From: a virus
IMG/VR virus record: IMGVR_UViG_3300035487_000257
Span: 1-20,497 of that record
Strand: one strand, 5' to 3'
Length of the DNA stretch: 20,497 nt
Under the pieces are notes generated by a model. The model searched no databases. It worked only from the letters and a program-made list of their open reading frames with translations, and was not told where the DNA came from. Shown one piece after another: positions 7,802 through 15,042 of this stretch. The position numbers and the translations under genes were made by a program. Position 1 is the stretch's first letter. Every line of letters starts with the position of its first letter.

Positions 7802-9967
7802 ATGTCAAAAATGTCACAACAGGATATTCAAAGCGCAATTAAAACGGCTATTCAATCAGCCATTGATTACGTTGATTCAGATATTGCAGACCAACGAGAA
7901 CGCGCTCAAAGCTACTTTGACGGCAATGTTGACTTAGAGCATGAAGAGGGTCGTTCTAGGGTAGTGTCTACTAAGGTGCGTGATGTGGTGCGTGGTGCAA
8001 AGCCTAGCTTAATGCGTATCTTTATGAGCAATAATAAGTTTGTGGAATTTACGCCTAAAGGCCCAGAAGATGTGGCTAACGCAGAACAGGCTACAGCTTA
8101 TTGTCATTGGGTGTTTAACAAAGTAGGTGGCTATAACGTATTAAGTAATGCGATACATGACTCCCTGGTTAAAAAAGTAGGCGTGGTTAAAGTCTGGTGG
8201 AACCAAGAAACCATTGCTAAAACGTACACCTATGAAAACTTGTCAGACCAAGAAGTACAGGTATTGGTTAATAAAGAAGGTGTTGAAGTTGTAGAACATC
8301 GACAAGAAATAGAAATGGAAATGGACGAGTTCGGCTTAGATGTTGAACGCAATGTTCACAGTATGGTTATTACGCACAAATATGAAGAGGGCGAAATGGT
8401 CATTGAGGGGATTCCCCCAGAAGAGTTTTTCATTGATGGTTCAGCCAAGTCGATTGATGATGCGTATATTTGCTGTCACAGAAGCGAGAAACGCGCAGGC
8501 GATCTAGTGGCTATGGGTATTGATCAAGACGTTGTTGATAACCTAAACGGCTCAGATAACGATTCATTGATTGGCAATGTTGAAAAGATACAGCGATTTG
8601 GTGATGCAGTTCAAGACGATGAAAGTGTAGAAAATGACCCATCTATGCGCCTGGTTCTTGTCACAGAGGCTTATCTACGCATTGACGCAGAAGGTGACGG
8701 CATACCCACTTTGCACAAGTTCTTATGTGGCGGCACTGATTACGAAGTATTAGAAATGGAACCTTGGGACAAAGCCCCGTTTGCTGATTTCCACGTTGAC
8801 CCAGAACCCCATGCCTTTTATGGACGCTCACTAGCTGAGTTAGTGATTAACGATCAAGACACCACCACTAGCGTACTGCGTGGCATATTGGATAACGTAG
8901 CATTGGTTAACACCCCACGCCTTGAAGTTAATGAGGATTTGGTGGAAATGGACGATGTGCTAAATAACGAGATCGGTGCAATCATTCGCAGTGAGCAAAT
9001 AGGGTCGATTAACCCATTAACAGTGCCTTTTGTAGCAGGCTCCACACTGCCAGCATTGCAATACCTTGATATGCTAGTTGAAGAGAAAACAGGCATTAGT
9101 AAAATGAGCATGGGCCTTAACGCTGATATGCTTCAAAACACCTCTGCCACCGCAGCCGCATTGACCGCACAAGCTGGCGCAGGCCAAGTAGAAGTCATGG
9201 CTAGAAACCTCGCAGAAGGGACAAAGCGGTTATTCCAGCTAATGCTACACGTTGCCGTTAAAAACTCGCCAGACGAGCAAATGATGCGTTTAAACGGGCA
9301 GTTTGTACCTGTTGACCCTGCCATTTGGGATAGCAGTATGGATATGGAAATTAATGTCGGTTTAGGCACTGGGCAAGAAGATGCCAAGGCCGCAGCACTG
9401 ATGCAGACTTTCCAAACTCAGCAGCAAATTTGGCAAACATACGGGCCTCAAAACGGCTTAGTTTCAATGACACAAATGCGTAACACTTTATCAGATACCT
9501 TGGCATTAAGTGGGTTCAATAATGCAGATCGTTATTATGCACCTATGAATCCTGAGACTGAACAACAGATCATGGCTCAAATGGCAGAGCAAGCCGCACA
9601 AGCCGCGCAGGGTGAGCAGGGCGACCCAATGGCTCAAGCATTGATTCAAGCTGAACAGATCAAAGCACAGGCTAAAATGCAGGGCGATCAAATGCGTCTA
9701 CAAGGCAAGATGCAAGGCGATCAAATTAAGATGCAGGCTGATATGCAAGTTAAAGCCGCACAAATGCAATCTAAGCAGGGCCAAGAACTGGCTGAATTGC
9801 AGCTTAAATATCGTGAATTGCAGGCCAGTGATGATTTAGAACGTGATCAAATGAATCAGGACTTGCTTGTTGAAGCCGCTAGGATATTGGGTCAATACGG
9901 CACAGCCGTTGACGTTGAACGCGTTAAATCAATGCAAGCAGCCCCACGAATGGGTAATGTTCAATGA
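7802..9967 (+). CDS. Portal protein (P22-like)
   Basis: This 721-residue protein has the order expected of P22-type portals. The N-terminal part has YFDGNVDLEHEEGRSRVVST and VRDVVRGAKPSLMRIFMSNN (about 38-78), then HWVFNKVGGYNVLSNAIHDS and VVKVWWNQE. A central wing has EEFFIDGSAKSIDDAYICCH and TEAYLRIDAEGDG. The clip/crown region has PHAFYGRSLAELVINDQDTT and EKTGISKMSMGLNADMLQNT. The last ~130 residues are Gln/Ala/Met-rich with repeated KMQGDQ units and probably form the extended C-terminal barrel. Portals form a dodecamer at the capsid vertex through which DNA is packaged and ejected. It is coupled to the next gene through ATGA. Confident by pattern and by scaffold/capsid context. Confidence 0.9.
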   Translation: MSKMSQQDIQSAIKTAIQSAIDYVDSDIADQRERAQSYFDGNVDLEHEEGRSRVVSTKVRDVVRGAKPSLMRIFMSNNKFVEFTPKGPEDVANAEQATAYCHWVFNKVGGYNVLSNAIHDSLVKKVGVVKVWWNQETIAKTYTYENLSDQEVQVLVNKEGVEVVEHRQEIEMEMDEFGLDVERNVHSMVITHKYEEGEMVIEGIPPEEFFIDGSAKSIDDAYICCHRSEKRAGDLVAMGIDQDVVDNLNGSDNDSLIGNVEKIQRFGDAVQDDESVENDPSMRLVLVTEAYLRIDAEGDGIPTLHKFLCGGTDYEVLEMEPWDKAPFADFHVDPEPHAFYGRSLAELVINDQDTTTSVLRGILDNVALVNTPRLEVNEDLVEMDDVLNNEIGAIIRSEQIGSINPLTVPFVAGSTLPALQYLDMLVEEKTGISKMSMGLNADMLQNTSATAAALTAQAGAGQVEVMARNLAEGTKRLFQLMLHVAVKNSPDEQMMRLNGQFVPVDPAIWDSSMDMEINVGLGTGQEDAKAAALMQTFQTQQQIWQTYGPQNGLVSMTQMRNTLSDTLALSGFNNADRYYAPMNPETEQQIMAQMAEQAAQAAQGEQGDPMAQALIQAEQIKAQAKMQGDQMRLQGKMQGDQIKMQADMQVKAAQMQSKQGQELAELQLKYRELQASDDLERDQMNQDLLVEAARILGQYGTAVDVERVKSMQAAPRMGNVQ

Positions 9968-10191
9968 TCTTAAAAGAGCAGGCTAAAAATTTACTATCGA
10001 ATGAGACTTTTTTGGAAGTTTTTGTTAGTCTACGAACAAATCAGTGTAATGTTTTCTTACATTCAAAGGCTGATGAAGTTGAAAAACGAGAAGAGGCCCA
10101 TGCAATGTTAAGGGCTTTAAACGAGTTCGAGAATGTCTTGAAGCGTGTAGTTACCGATCAAGATATGAAAGATAAACGTCTTAAAAAATAG
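9964..10191 (+). CDS. Small conserved protein between portal and scaffold (75 aa)
   Basis: The 75-residue helical protein begins MILKEQAKNLLSNETFLEVF and contains KREEAHAMLRALNEFENVLK (about 41-60), ending in a Lys-rich tail. It starts at an ATGA overlap with the portal stop, so it is translated with the portal. Short proteins with 'A..LL....F......L' followed by '..REEAHAM.RAL' regularly occur at this position in podovirus head modules. Their role is not established to my knowledge. An assembly or head-completion accessory is the natural guess. No metal-binding or membrane features are seen. Confidence 0.75.
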   Translation: MILKEQAKNLLSNETFLEVFVSLRTNQCNVFLHSKADEVEKREEAHAMLRALNEFENVLKRVVTDQDMKDKRLKK

Positions 10192-10200
10192 GATAGCACC

Positions 10201-11187
10201 GTGGAAACGACTACCCCAGTAAGTGTAGAAAGTGCAGCAGAAGCACTATTAACTCCAATGGAGTCAGAAGCAACCGAAGTTAACGAAACTGAAACCGAAG
10301 TGGCAGAAGTTGAAGAAACCGAGGTTGAGCAAGAATCAGAGTTGGAAACTGACGATGATGCAGAATATGCAGAATTAGAAGATGAAGATAATGATGAAGT
10401 TGAATATGAAGAGTCGGACGAGGAACAAGCCGATCAAAGTGGGCCTGAGACATTTTCCATTAAAGTTGATGGGGAGCAAGTGTCAGTAACCCTAGATGAT
10501 CTAAAGCAGAGTTTTTCTGGACAACAATATATTCAAAAAGGAATGAAGCAGGCGGCAGAGGCGCGAAAGCAAGCGGAGGAAGCCTATAACGGCTTAAACC
10601 AACAGCGACAGCAACTTGACCAGTTTATGCAAAGAGTAGGGCAAAAAGGTTTGATGTTAGAACCCACTCCACCCACAAAAGAACTTCTGAATAGTGACCC
10701 GTTAGGGTACATCGAAGCAGATGCGACTTATCGTGAAGAGATGGGCCAATACCAAATCGAACAGCATGAATTAAAGCAGAACCATGAAGCAATGAAGGTA
10801 GAGCAAGCAAAGGCTGATAAAGCCAACTTGGACTACAATTTTGCTGAACTCAAACGAGTGCTTCCCGATTTTGCGGATGCTAATAAAGCAACCAAAATGA
10901 AGGAAAGGTTACTCAAGCAAGGTATTGCAGAAGATTATACTGCCGAAGAAATTGGCGGCATTATTGATTACCGCGCAATGCGAGTTCTAAACAAGGCAAG
11001 GCTTTATGACCAAATAATGGCAGGCAATTCAACAGTTGAATCTAAGCTGAAAAAAGCCCGTCCATTGATGAAAGCTGGAACAAAGAAAATGCCCGATTCA
11101 GCAGCAAAGAAACAACGCCAGCAACTATCCAAGTTGAAAAAATCAGGCAGCATACACGATGCAGCCGCATTATTGTTCAATAGTTAA
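10201..11187 (+). CDS. Capsid scaffolding protein, GTG start
   Basis: The frame starts at GTG (10201) with an AGGAT site just upstream. Residues about 20-80 are extremely acidic (dense Glu/Asp). They are followed by a short beta unit (FSIKVDGEQVSVTLDDLKQS, about 85-104), a long predicted coiled coil from about 110 to 215 (for example MKQAAEARKQAEEAYNGLNQ), and a basic C-terminal segment (KLKKARPLMKAGTKKMPDSA, about 280-300). An acidic N-terminus, coiled coil and basic capsid-binding tail, placed between portal and major capsid genes, is the hallmark of scaffolding proteins that template procapsid assembly and then leave. Recognised by architecture and position rather than by a catalytic motif; no protease domain is visible. 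Confidence 0.85.
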   Translation: METTTPVSVESAAEALLTPMESEATEVNETETEVAEVEETEVEQESELETDDDAEYAELEDEDNDEVEYEESDEEQADQSGPETFSIKVDGEQVSVTLDDLKQSFSGQQYIQKGMKQAAEARKQAEEAYNGLNQQRQQLDQFMQRVGQKGLMLEPTPPTKELLNSDPLGYIEADATYREEMGQYQIEQHELKQNHEAMKVEQAKADKANLDYNFAELKRVLPDFADANKATKMKERLLKQGIAEDYTAEEIGGIIDYRAMRVLNKARLYDQIMAGNSTVESKLKKARPLMKAGTKKMPDSAAKKQRQQLSKLKKSGSIHDAAALLFNS

Positions 11188-11213
11188 ATTTAAATCATTT
11201 AGGAAGAATTATC

Positions 11214-12167
11214 ATGGCACAACCAACTAACACCTTTGACACCTACGATACAGTGGGCATCAGGGAAGATTTATCAAATGTTATCTACGATGTTTCCCCA
11301 GACGAAACTCCACTGTTAAGTTCTATGGCTAAAGTTAAAGCCACTAACACTTTCCATGAGTGGCAAACCAATGCGTTACGCGCAGCAGCGAATAATCACC
11401 ATGTGGAAGGGTCGGACACAGGCGCAACCGCAGTTTCCCCGACAGAACGCTTGGGCAACTACACCCAAATCTTCAAAAATTCTGTTATCACTTCTGGCAC
11501 AAACGATGTTGTTGATGCTGCTGGTCGCGGTAATTCAGAAATGTCATATAACATAATCCGTGTTGCCACTGAGCAGAAGCTGGATATGGAAAAGGCATTG
11601 TTTGAGAACGTAGCGCGTGTAGCTGGTAACGCCACTACTGCTCGTAAATTAGCTGGTTTAGGTGCTTGGTTATCAACCAACGTAACCAACATCGGTGCTA
11701 ACGGAGCCAACCCTGCTGGTTCTGTTCCTGGTGCTACTGCTCGTACTAACGGCACGCAATCGGTGTTTAACCAGACTAAGTTTGACACTTGTATGCAATC
11801 AGTTTGGGAATCAGGCGGCAAGCCCGATACTGTTTACCTTTCAGCGTTCCAAATGGCTAAAGCTCTTGGTTTTGATGGTAACAACAACCAGCGTCAAAAT
11901 GGTGCGGTTGGTCAAGTAAACAACAACATTGCAGTTTACTTAACGCCCTGGGGCAGTGTGTCGTTCCAGCCAGTGCGTGAGAACCGCTCGCGTGACGTTT
12001 GGATTATTGAGAAAGACAAGTTGGCACTTGCCACTTTACGTCCAATGAAAAACGAAGCGTTGGCTAAAACTGGTGACAACGAGCATCGTCAAGTGGTCTG
12101 TGAGGCGACTTTGGTCGTGCGTTCACAAGCTGCATTAGGTCTTATTGCTGACTGTACAACTAGCTAA
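11214..12167 (+). CDS. Major capsid protein (SU10-like, DUF5309 family)
   Basis: This 317-residue protein begins MAQPTNTFDTYDTVGIREDL, followed by NVIYDVSPDETPLLSSMAKV, the characteristic N-arm of the DUF5309/SU10 major capsid family, which adopts the HK97 fold. Other matching regions are FHEWQTNALRAAANNHHVEG, RLGNYTQIFKNSVITSGTND (about 80-100) and a C-terminal VVCEATLVVRSQAALGLIAD. Length fits the family. It follows the scaffold by 26 nt with a strong AGGAAGA site, and it is followed by paired hairpins and a terminator, as expected for the most abundantly made virion protein. No cleavable pro-domain is apparent, consistent with a separately encoded scaffold. Confidence 0.9.
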   Translation: MAQPTNTFDTYDTVGIREDLSNVIYDVSPDETPLLSSMAKVKATNTFHEWQTNALRAAANNHHVEGSDTGATAVSPTERLGNYTQIFKNSVITSGTNDVVDAAGRGNSEMSYNIIRVATEQKLDMEKALFENVARVAGNATTARKLAGLGAWLSTNVTNIGANGANPAGSVPGATARTNGTQSVFNQTKFDTCMQSVWESGGKPDTVYLSAFQMAKALGFDGNNNQRQNGAVGQVNNNIAVYLTPWGSVSFQPVRENRSRDVWIIEKDKLALATLRPMKNEALAKTGDNEHRQVVCEATLVVRSQAALGLIADCTTS

Positions 12168-12169
12168 GT

Positions 12170-12184
12170 CATAACTTTGTTATG
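12170..12184 (+). other. Small hairpin after the capsid gene
   Basis: CATAAC-TTT-GTTATG forms a perfect 6-bp inverted repeat with a 3-base loop, three bases after the capsid stop codon and just before the terminator hairpin. It lacks its own T-tract, so it is not a terminator by itself. It may protect the capsid transcript 3' end or be fortuitous. Confidence 0.45.
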
Positions 12185-12187
12185 CAC

Positions 12188-12216
12188 AAGGGGGTGCTTT
12201 TGCGCCCCTTTTTTTT
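12188..12216 (+). terminator. Rho-independent terminator after major capsid gene
   Basis: The stem AAGGGGGTGC pairs with GCGCCCCTT plus one T of the tract around a TTTT loop, using two G-U wobbles, and is followed by an uninterrupted run of T. It lies 21 nt past the capsid stop. The next gene has its own AAGGA site directly after the T-tract, so some read-through probably supplies the downstream lysis genes. Confidence 0.85.
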
Positions 12217-12227
12217 AAGGAAATATT

Positions 12228-12512
12228 ATGGCTAAGATTGGCGAGCAATTTTACAAAGACGGGGACAAGTTAATCCACGTCAAGCAGCAAGATTATAGCG
12301 GTTCATTAAACCAGGCAGAAGCAATGCGCCAGAACGGAAACGCTCATTTTGGCGAATCTGTGTGCGTAGGCGTGATAGATCAAGCGTTGATGGGCGAGTG
12401 GTTAAAAGAGGCTGGCGTTAAGTGGGATGATCCTGCGGCCCAAGATGTGGTTAAGCGCAAGATGCTCAGTGGCGAGTTCGATAAACTACGCGTTTGGCAA
12501 GGCAACTATTAG
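12228..12512 (+). CDS. Small conserved phage protein downstream of capsid (94 aa)
   Basis: The 94-residue protein starts MAKIGEQFYKDGDKLIHVKQ and contains AEAMRQNGNAHFGESVCVGV (about 28-48) and GEWLKEAGVKWDDPAAQDVV (about 56-76). It ends KRKMLSGEFDKLRVWQGNY. The pattern '...WAKEAGVKWDD...V.KRKMLSGEF...RVW.G' recurs in proteins following the capsid gene in marine podoviruses. No function is established. It begins right after the capsid terminator with a good AAGGAA site and ends in a TAGTG overlap with the next ORF. A head-completion or minor capsid role is possible from position only. Confidence 0.8.
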   Translation: MAKIGEQFYKDGDKLIHVKQQDYSGSLNQAEAMRQNGNAHFGESVCVGVIDQALMGEWLKEAGVKWDDPAAQDVVKRKMLSGEFDKLRVWQGNY

Positions 12513-12709
12513 TGTGGAGCAGCCCTGTTGAATTATACCCTGTGCATGTTTCAAGCACTATTGCCCCATCTGGGCAGGCTCACGTTATAGAGCCTCAAAC
12601 AGCGTCAACGGACGTTACAGAGCGCATGAGCGTTCAACGAATTACGGGGATAGTGGCCTATAAACAACATGGGCCAATGTCAACATTACATTGGGTGGCA
12701 AAATGCTAA
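12512..12709 (+). CDS. Putative small late protein (65 aa), GTG start
   Basis: A GTG at 12512 shares a base with the preceding TAG, and an AAGG sequence lies about 9 nt upstream. The 65-residue frame reads MWSSPVELYPVHVSSTIAPS, then a hydrophilic middle, and closes RITGIVAYKQHGPMSTLHWV before AKC. It is in the same reading frame as the following protein, with a single TAA (12707-12709) between them. I do not recognise a family. The tight stop/start overlap and the lack of any other long frame over this stretch argue that it is real; its function is unknown. Confidence 0.5.
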   Translation: MWSSPVELYPVHVSSTIAPSGQAHVIEPQTASTDVTERMSVQRITGIVAYKQHGPMSTLHWVAKC

Positions 12710-13147
12710 ATAGGTGGTTGTATCCTTGCTGAACTAGCCATAGCCAACGCTGCGTTCTCTGTTATCAAGCAGACCCTATCCAACGGAAAGGAAATCGCTG
12801 ACGCTGGCTCTGCGCTCACTAAATACTTTGGCGCAAGTCAGTCTATTAAGCAAAAAGCACAGATTGGCACTGGTGATGTGTTAGGCGCGTATCAGGCGAA
12901 GCAGGCCATAGAGCGGCAGGAAAAAGAACTAGAGTGGATGCTTAACAAGCAATCTATTCAAGGTTATTACAAATACTGCCAATTTAGGGATGAATTTTAC
13001 AAGAAACAAAAAGATGCCGCTAAAAAGCAAAAGATACGCCAAGCTAAAATTAACTCAAATATAAATGACGGGTTAATCGCACTCGGCATTGTCATTATTA
13101 TTATGGCTGCGCTGTTTGGCGTGGCGTTTTATCTAAGGACTTATTAA
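12710..13147 (+). CDS. Helical membrane-anchored phage protein; 5' end disrupted or non-canonical start
   Basis: The open frame between TAA 12707-12709 and TAA 13145-13147 encodes, from its fifth codon, ILAELAIANAAFSVIKQTLS, then GKEIADAGSALTKYFGASQS, a long Lys/Gln-rich helix (AKQAIERQEKELEWMLNKQS) and a C-terminal transmembrane segment (LIALGIVIIIMAALFGVAFY). I recognise this layout ('LAELA..NAAF.VIK....NG.E....G..L..YF') from phage proteins that normally begin just before ILAELA. Here no ATG, GTG or TTG occurs in frame before GTG 12878, which would delete the conserved N-terminus. Candidates are AUC at 12722 behind an AGGTGG site, or ATG 12703 in the adjacent frame joined by a one-base shift. 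A role in tail/cell-wall attachment or lysis timing is unproven. Confidence 0.65.
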   Translation: MGGCILAELAIANAAFSVIKQTLSNGKEIADAGSALTKYFGASQSIKQKAQIGTGDVLGAYQAKQAIERQEKELEWMLNKQSIQGYYKYCQFRDEFYKKQKDAAKKQKIRQAKINSNINDGLIALGIVIIIMAALFGVAFYLRTY

Positions 13148-13366
13148 ATGTCAAATATGCCAGACTTTGAGGCAGGCCAGCTAGTTAATGCGGTCACACA
13201 ATTAAACAAAGACGTTGAAAGCCTAACAAAGACAATGGCTAAACTAAATGATCGCCTGGCTGCTCAAGAGATACAACTAGCCAAGGGCAAAGGCATGGCT
13301 GCTGGCGTTATTGTTCTGGCTGCTGTTTTGGGCGGCATATCATCTTATTTAATGGGGAGAATGTAA
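13148..13366 (+). CDS. Coiled-coil plus C-terminal TM protein, holin-like/lysis accessory (72 aa)
   Basis: The 72-residue protein begins MSNMPDFEAGQLVNAVTQLN and continues with a heptad-patterned helix (KDVESLTKTMAKLNDRLAAQ, about 21-40). One hydrophobic segment, GMAAGVIVLAAVLGGISSYL, lies near the C-terminus, followed by MGRM. Many small phage lysis-region proteins have this coiled coil then membrane anchor design, including pinholin-like and spanin-accessory proteins. It begins directly after the previous stop and overlaps the endolysin start as TAATG, so it is translated with the endolysin. A holin function is plausible, but a second candidate lies downstream at 13758. Confidence 0.7.
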   Translation: MSNMPDFEAGQLVNAVTQLNKDVESLTKTMAKLNDRLAAQEIQLAKGKGMAAGVIVLAAVLGGISSYLMGRM

Positions 13367-13755
13367 TGGCGTTTCAGCTAGGCACAAATAGCATGAAAAA
13401 CATGGAGGGCATCGATGATCGACTCATTGACATTGCAGAGCTCGCGATTGCTCTTAGCCCTATTGATTTTGGCGTCCCTTCAAGCGGAGGCTTTCGCAGT
13501 ACCCAAGACCAAGCTGAACTGTACACCTCTGGCAAATCTAAGTGTGATGGACGAACTAACAAGTCATATCACCAAACTGGCAAAGCCCTCGATGTGTTCG
13601 CTTACGTTGACGGAAAGGCCAGTTGGGACACCCTTCACCTTACCACAATCGCCACTGCTATGTTGCAGAGTGCCAGCCAGCTAGGGATAGAGCTACAGTG
13701 GGGTGGTCTATGGCGGTCATGGCAAGACCTTCCTCACTTTCAAATCAAGGACTAA
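13366..13755 (+). CDS. Endolysin, M15-family L-alanyl-D-glutamate-type peptidase
   Basis: The 129-residue protein carries the zinc peptidase M15 (VanY/T5-lysin type) signatures. GGFRSTQDQAELY (about 41-53) is the substrate-cleft segment. SYHQTGKALDVFAY provides the SxHxxGxAxD ligands, with His69 and Asp76. GGLWRSWQDLPHFQI (about 114-127) provides the third ligand His124 in the PHFQ motif. These enzymes cut the peptide cross-bridge of peptidoglycan to release progeny. There is no signal peptide, so a holin should be needed for release. It lies between two small membrane proteins in a compact lysis cassette with TAATG coupling upstream. All expected metal ligands are present. Confidence 0.9.
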   Translation: MAFQLGTNSMKNMEGIDDRLIDIAELAIALSPIDFGVPSSGGFRSTQDQAELYTSGKSKCDGRTNKSYHQTGKALDVFAYVDGKASWDTLHLTTIATAMLQSASQLGIELQWGGLWRSWQDLPHFQIKD

Positions 13756-13757
13756 TT

Positions 13758-14198
13758 ATGAGTTGGCTTAGTTTTTTAAACCCGATAGCAAGTTTAGGAA
13801 GCACCTATTTAGAGGGCAAGAACCAGGTTGCCAAGGCTAAGTCAGCAGCAGCCATAATAGGTATCGAAGCAGAGGCAGACGTTAAGGTGGCAGGGGCAAA
13901 AGCGGCTCACAAGCTGGCTGATGATGGTCAGACGCAAGACTATAACCTTGACTACATTGCTATGCAGCAAATGGACAAGAGTTATGTAGACGATATTATG
14001 ATTGCGCTACTGCTTGTGCCAGTGGGTGCTTCATTCTTAGGGTATCAAGAAGAGGTTACAGCAGCCTTTGAATCATTTGCTGTTATGCCAGATTGGTATC
14101 AGTATTTGATTATCGGAATTTATGTGGTCAAGTTTGGCCTACGCGGTTTGCTAACCAAGCTAGTGTCGGGAAAACTTGGCGGCATTAAACTTAAATAA
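13758..14198 (+). CDS. Holin-like membrane protein (146 aa)
   Basis: I use ATG 13758, directly after the endolysin stop, instead of an in-frame upstream start inside the endolysin gene. The product begins MSWLSFLNPIASLGSTYLEG, then has an Ala/Lys-rich amphipathic helix (about 22-55). Two hydrophobic segments follow: MIALLLVPVGASFLGYQ (about 81-97) and YQYLIIGIYVVKFGLRGLL (about 114-132), with a basic tail after them. The 'MP.WYQ' segment before the last helix and the basic C-terminus resemble the phage 'holin of 3TMs'-type proteins. Position next to an endolysin without a signal peptide supports a holin role. It is the last + strand gene and is followed by a terminator. Confidence 0.7.
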   Translation: MSWLSFLNPIASLGSTYLEGKNQVAKAKSAAAIIGIEAEADVKVAGAKAAHKLADDGQTQDYNLDYIAMQQMDKSYVDDIMIALLLVPVGASFLGYQEEVTAAFESFAVMPDWYQYLIIGIYVVKFGLRGLLTKLVSGKLGGIKLK

Positions 14199-14218
14199 TT
14201 CCCCCAAGCAGCACCCTT

Positions 14219-14241
14219 GACCACCTACTGTGGTCTTTTTT
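14219..14241 (+). terminator. Rho-independent terminator ending the late operon
   Basis: GACCAC-CTACT-GTGGTC followed by six T forms a 6-bp hairpin with a T-tract, 20 nt past the holin-like gene stop and just before the convergent minus-strand cassette. There is no T-tract in the other direction, so it acts only on + strand transcription. Confidence 0.85.
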
Positions 14242-14256
14242 CTGCTCGACATAAAC

Positions 14257-14559
14257 TTAATCATCCCATTTGTGCTTATACTTATCTGCTTCTGCATCTA
14301 TTTTGTCTGCATAATCTCGCATTAGCTTAGTTATTCTATGAGAACCTTCTCCAAGGTCAAATTCGATGCTTTCTAAAATTGTTTGTTTTAAAAGATCCTC
14401 TAATTTTATGTCATAAGTGTTGGTGCGAAAGCAGTTTGTACAAACACTATCGCCCATAAGCTCAAAAGAAATTTTAGGCGCGTCTTCAAATCCGCTATAA
14501 ATATCAAAATCTAAATCAGGGTGTGGCGTATTACATTCTGTACATCTTGCTACTGTCAT
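14257..14559 (-). CDS. Small zinc-ribbon-like protein (100 aa)
   Basis: The N-terminal half has two CxxC pairs (Cys6/Cys9 in RCTECN and Cys40/Cys43 in VCTNCF) spaced about 30 residues apart, the pattern of a treble-clef or zinc-ribbon fold. The second half (DIKLEDLLKQTILESIEFDL, then RITKLMRDYADKIDAEADKY) is helical and acidic. Zinc-ribbon mini-proteins in phages are often nucleic-acid or protein adaptors, but no specific partner can be read here. It is the last gene of the minus-strand cassette, three nucleotides after the RHH-like gene stop, with a weak AAAGAG site inside that gene's end. Function unknown. Confidence 0.7.
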   Translation of the reverse strand: MTVARCTECNTPHPDLDFDIYSGFEDAPKISFELMGDSVCTNCFRTNTYDIKLEDLLKQTILESIEFDLGEGSHRITKLMRDYADKIDAEADKYKHKWDD

Positions 14560-14562
14560 AGT

Positions 14563-14823
14563 CTATTGCTCTTTTTCTGCCTCATTATTAAGTGCTTCTG
14601 TCACCCATTCTGCTAACTTCTGGCCTTTAGCAGCGTTAACCCACTTAGCCTTTTCGTGAGGGTAGCAGCGCACAGTTAACACCGATGATTTAGTTTCTTC
14701 TTTTGCAGCGTTAGTGTTGCCAATGCTTCCATGCTGGAAAGGTCTACTTTTTACTTCTACCCATTCAACATTATCTGCCCACACTTTATTATTTACATAA
14801 TCCCACTTTGTTTTATCAGTCAT
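14563..14823 (-). CDS. Ribbon-helix-helix-like protein (86 aa)
   Basis: The C-terminal part SVLTVRCYPHEKAKWVNAAK (about 47-66) followed by GQKLAEWVTEALNNEA has the beta strand, helix, turn, helix rhythm of Arc/CopG ribbon-helix-helix proteins ('..VRC.P.EKA.W..AA.G.KLAEWV...L'). Ahead of it lies a linker HGSIGNTNAAKEE. The N-terminal 30 residues (MTDKTKWDYVNNKVWADNVE) are unusual and aromatic. RHH proteins bind DNA as dimers, often as autoregulators or antitoxins, so this could regulate the cassette. No toxin-like partner is obvious next to it. A 26-bp stretch encoding the linker is repeated with two mismatches at 15066-15091. The DNA-binding call is from pattern only. Confidence 0.65.
   Translation of the reverse strand: MTDKTKWDYVNNKVWADNVEWVEVKSRPFQHGSIGNTNAAKEETKSSVLTVRCYPHEKAKWVNAAKGQKLAEWVTEALNNEAEKEQ
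14708..14733. repeat. 26-bp near-repeat, copy 1
   Basis: This segment matches 15066-15091 at 24 of 26 positions (core GCGTTAGTGTT followed by CCA and TGCTTCCATG). On the minus strand both copies encode the linker HGS(I/T)GNTNA. Copy 1 lies inside the RHH-like gene. Confidence 0.8.
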
Positions 14824-14853
14824 TAAGTAACTCGCTTAAACTTTTTATATCAT

Positions 14854-15042
14854 TTAACTCTTTTTATAGTCGCCAGCCATTTCAGCCGTATTTATCTCTT
14901 CTTCGGTCATTTGATCAAAGAAATAATCAAGCATACAATACGCCTTGCTTCGACCATCTTCATCATCTTCATCAACGCGCATAAATATATCAAGTGCTAA
15001 AACAAGCGCCTCATGGTTATTGATTGGTTTTCTGTATCTCAT
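14854..15042 (-). CDS. Small acidic protein, NHxEALVLAL family (62 aa)
   Basis: The 62-residue protein starts MRYRKPINNHEALVLALDIF and is acidic in the middle (MRVDEDDEDGRSK), ending MTEEEINTAEMAGDYKKS. Its start is preceded by a strong GGAGGTGA site. It shares the block N-H-x-E-A-L-V-L-A-L near its N-terminus with the 62-residue protein at 15752-15940, and similar length and layout suggest the two are diverged paralogues. Small phage proteins opening '..NH.EAL.LAL.L...AP' are a recurring accessory type without a known function. It overlaps the preceding 31-codon ORF by 26 nt. Confidence 0.7.
   Translation of the reverse strand: MRYRKPINNHEALVLALDIFMRVDEDDEDGRSKAYCMLDYFFDQMTEEEINTAEMAGDYKKS

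Noticed and set aside
9670-9760. Tandem repeat unit in the portal gene (KMQGDQ repeats)
   Set aside because: This is a short heptad-like coding repeat typical of the portal C-terminal helical barrel, not an independent element.
13623-13757. N-terminal extension of the holin-like protein into the endolysin gene
   Set aside because: ATG 13758 directly follows the endolysin stop and gives the expected start MSWLSFLNP; the extension is out-of-frame endolysin sequence.
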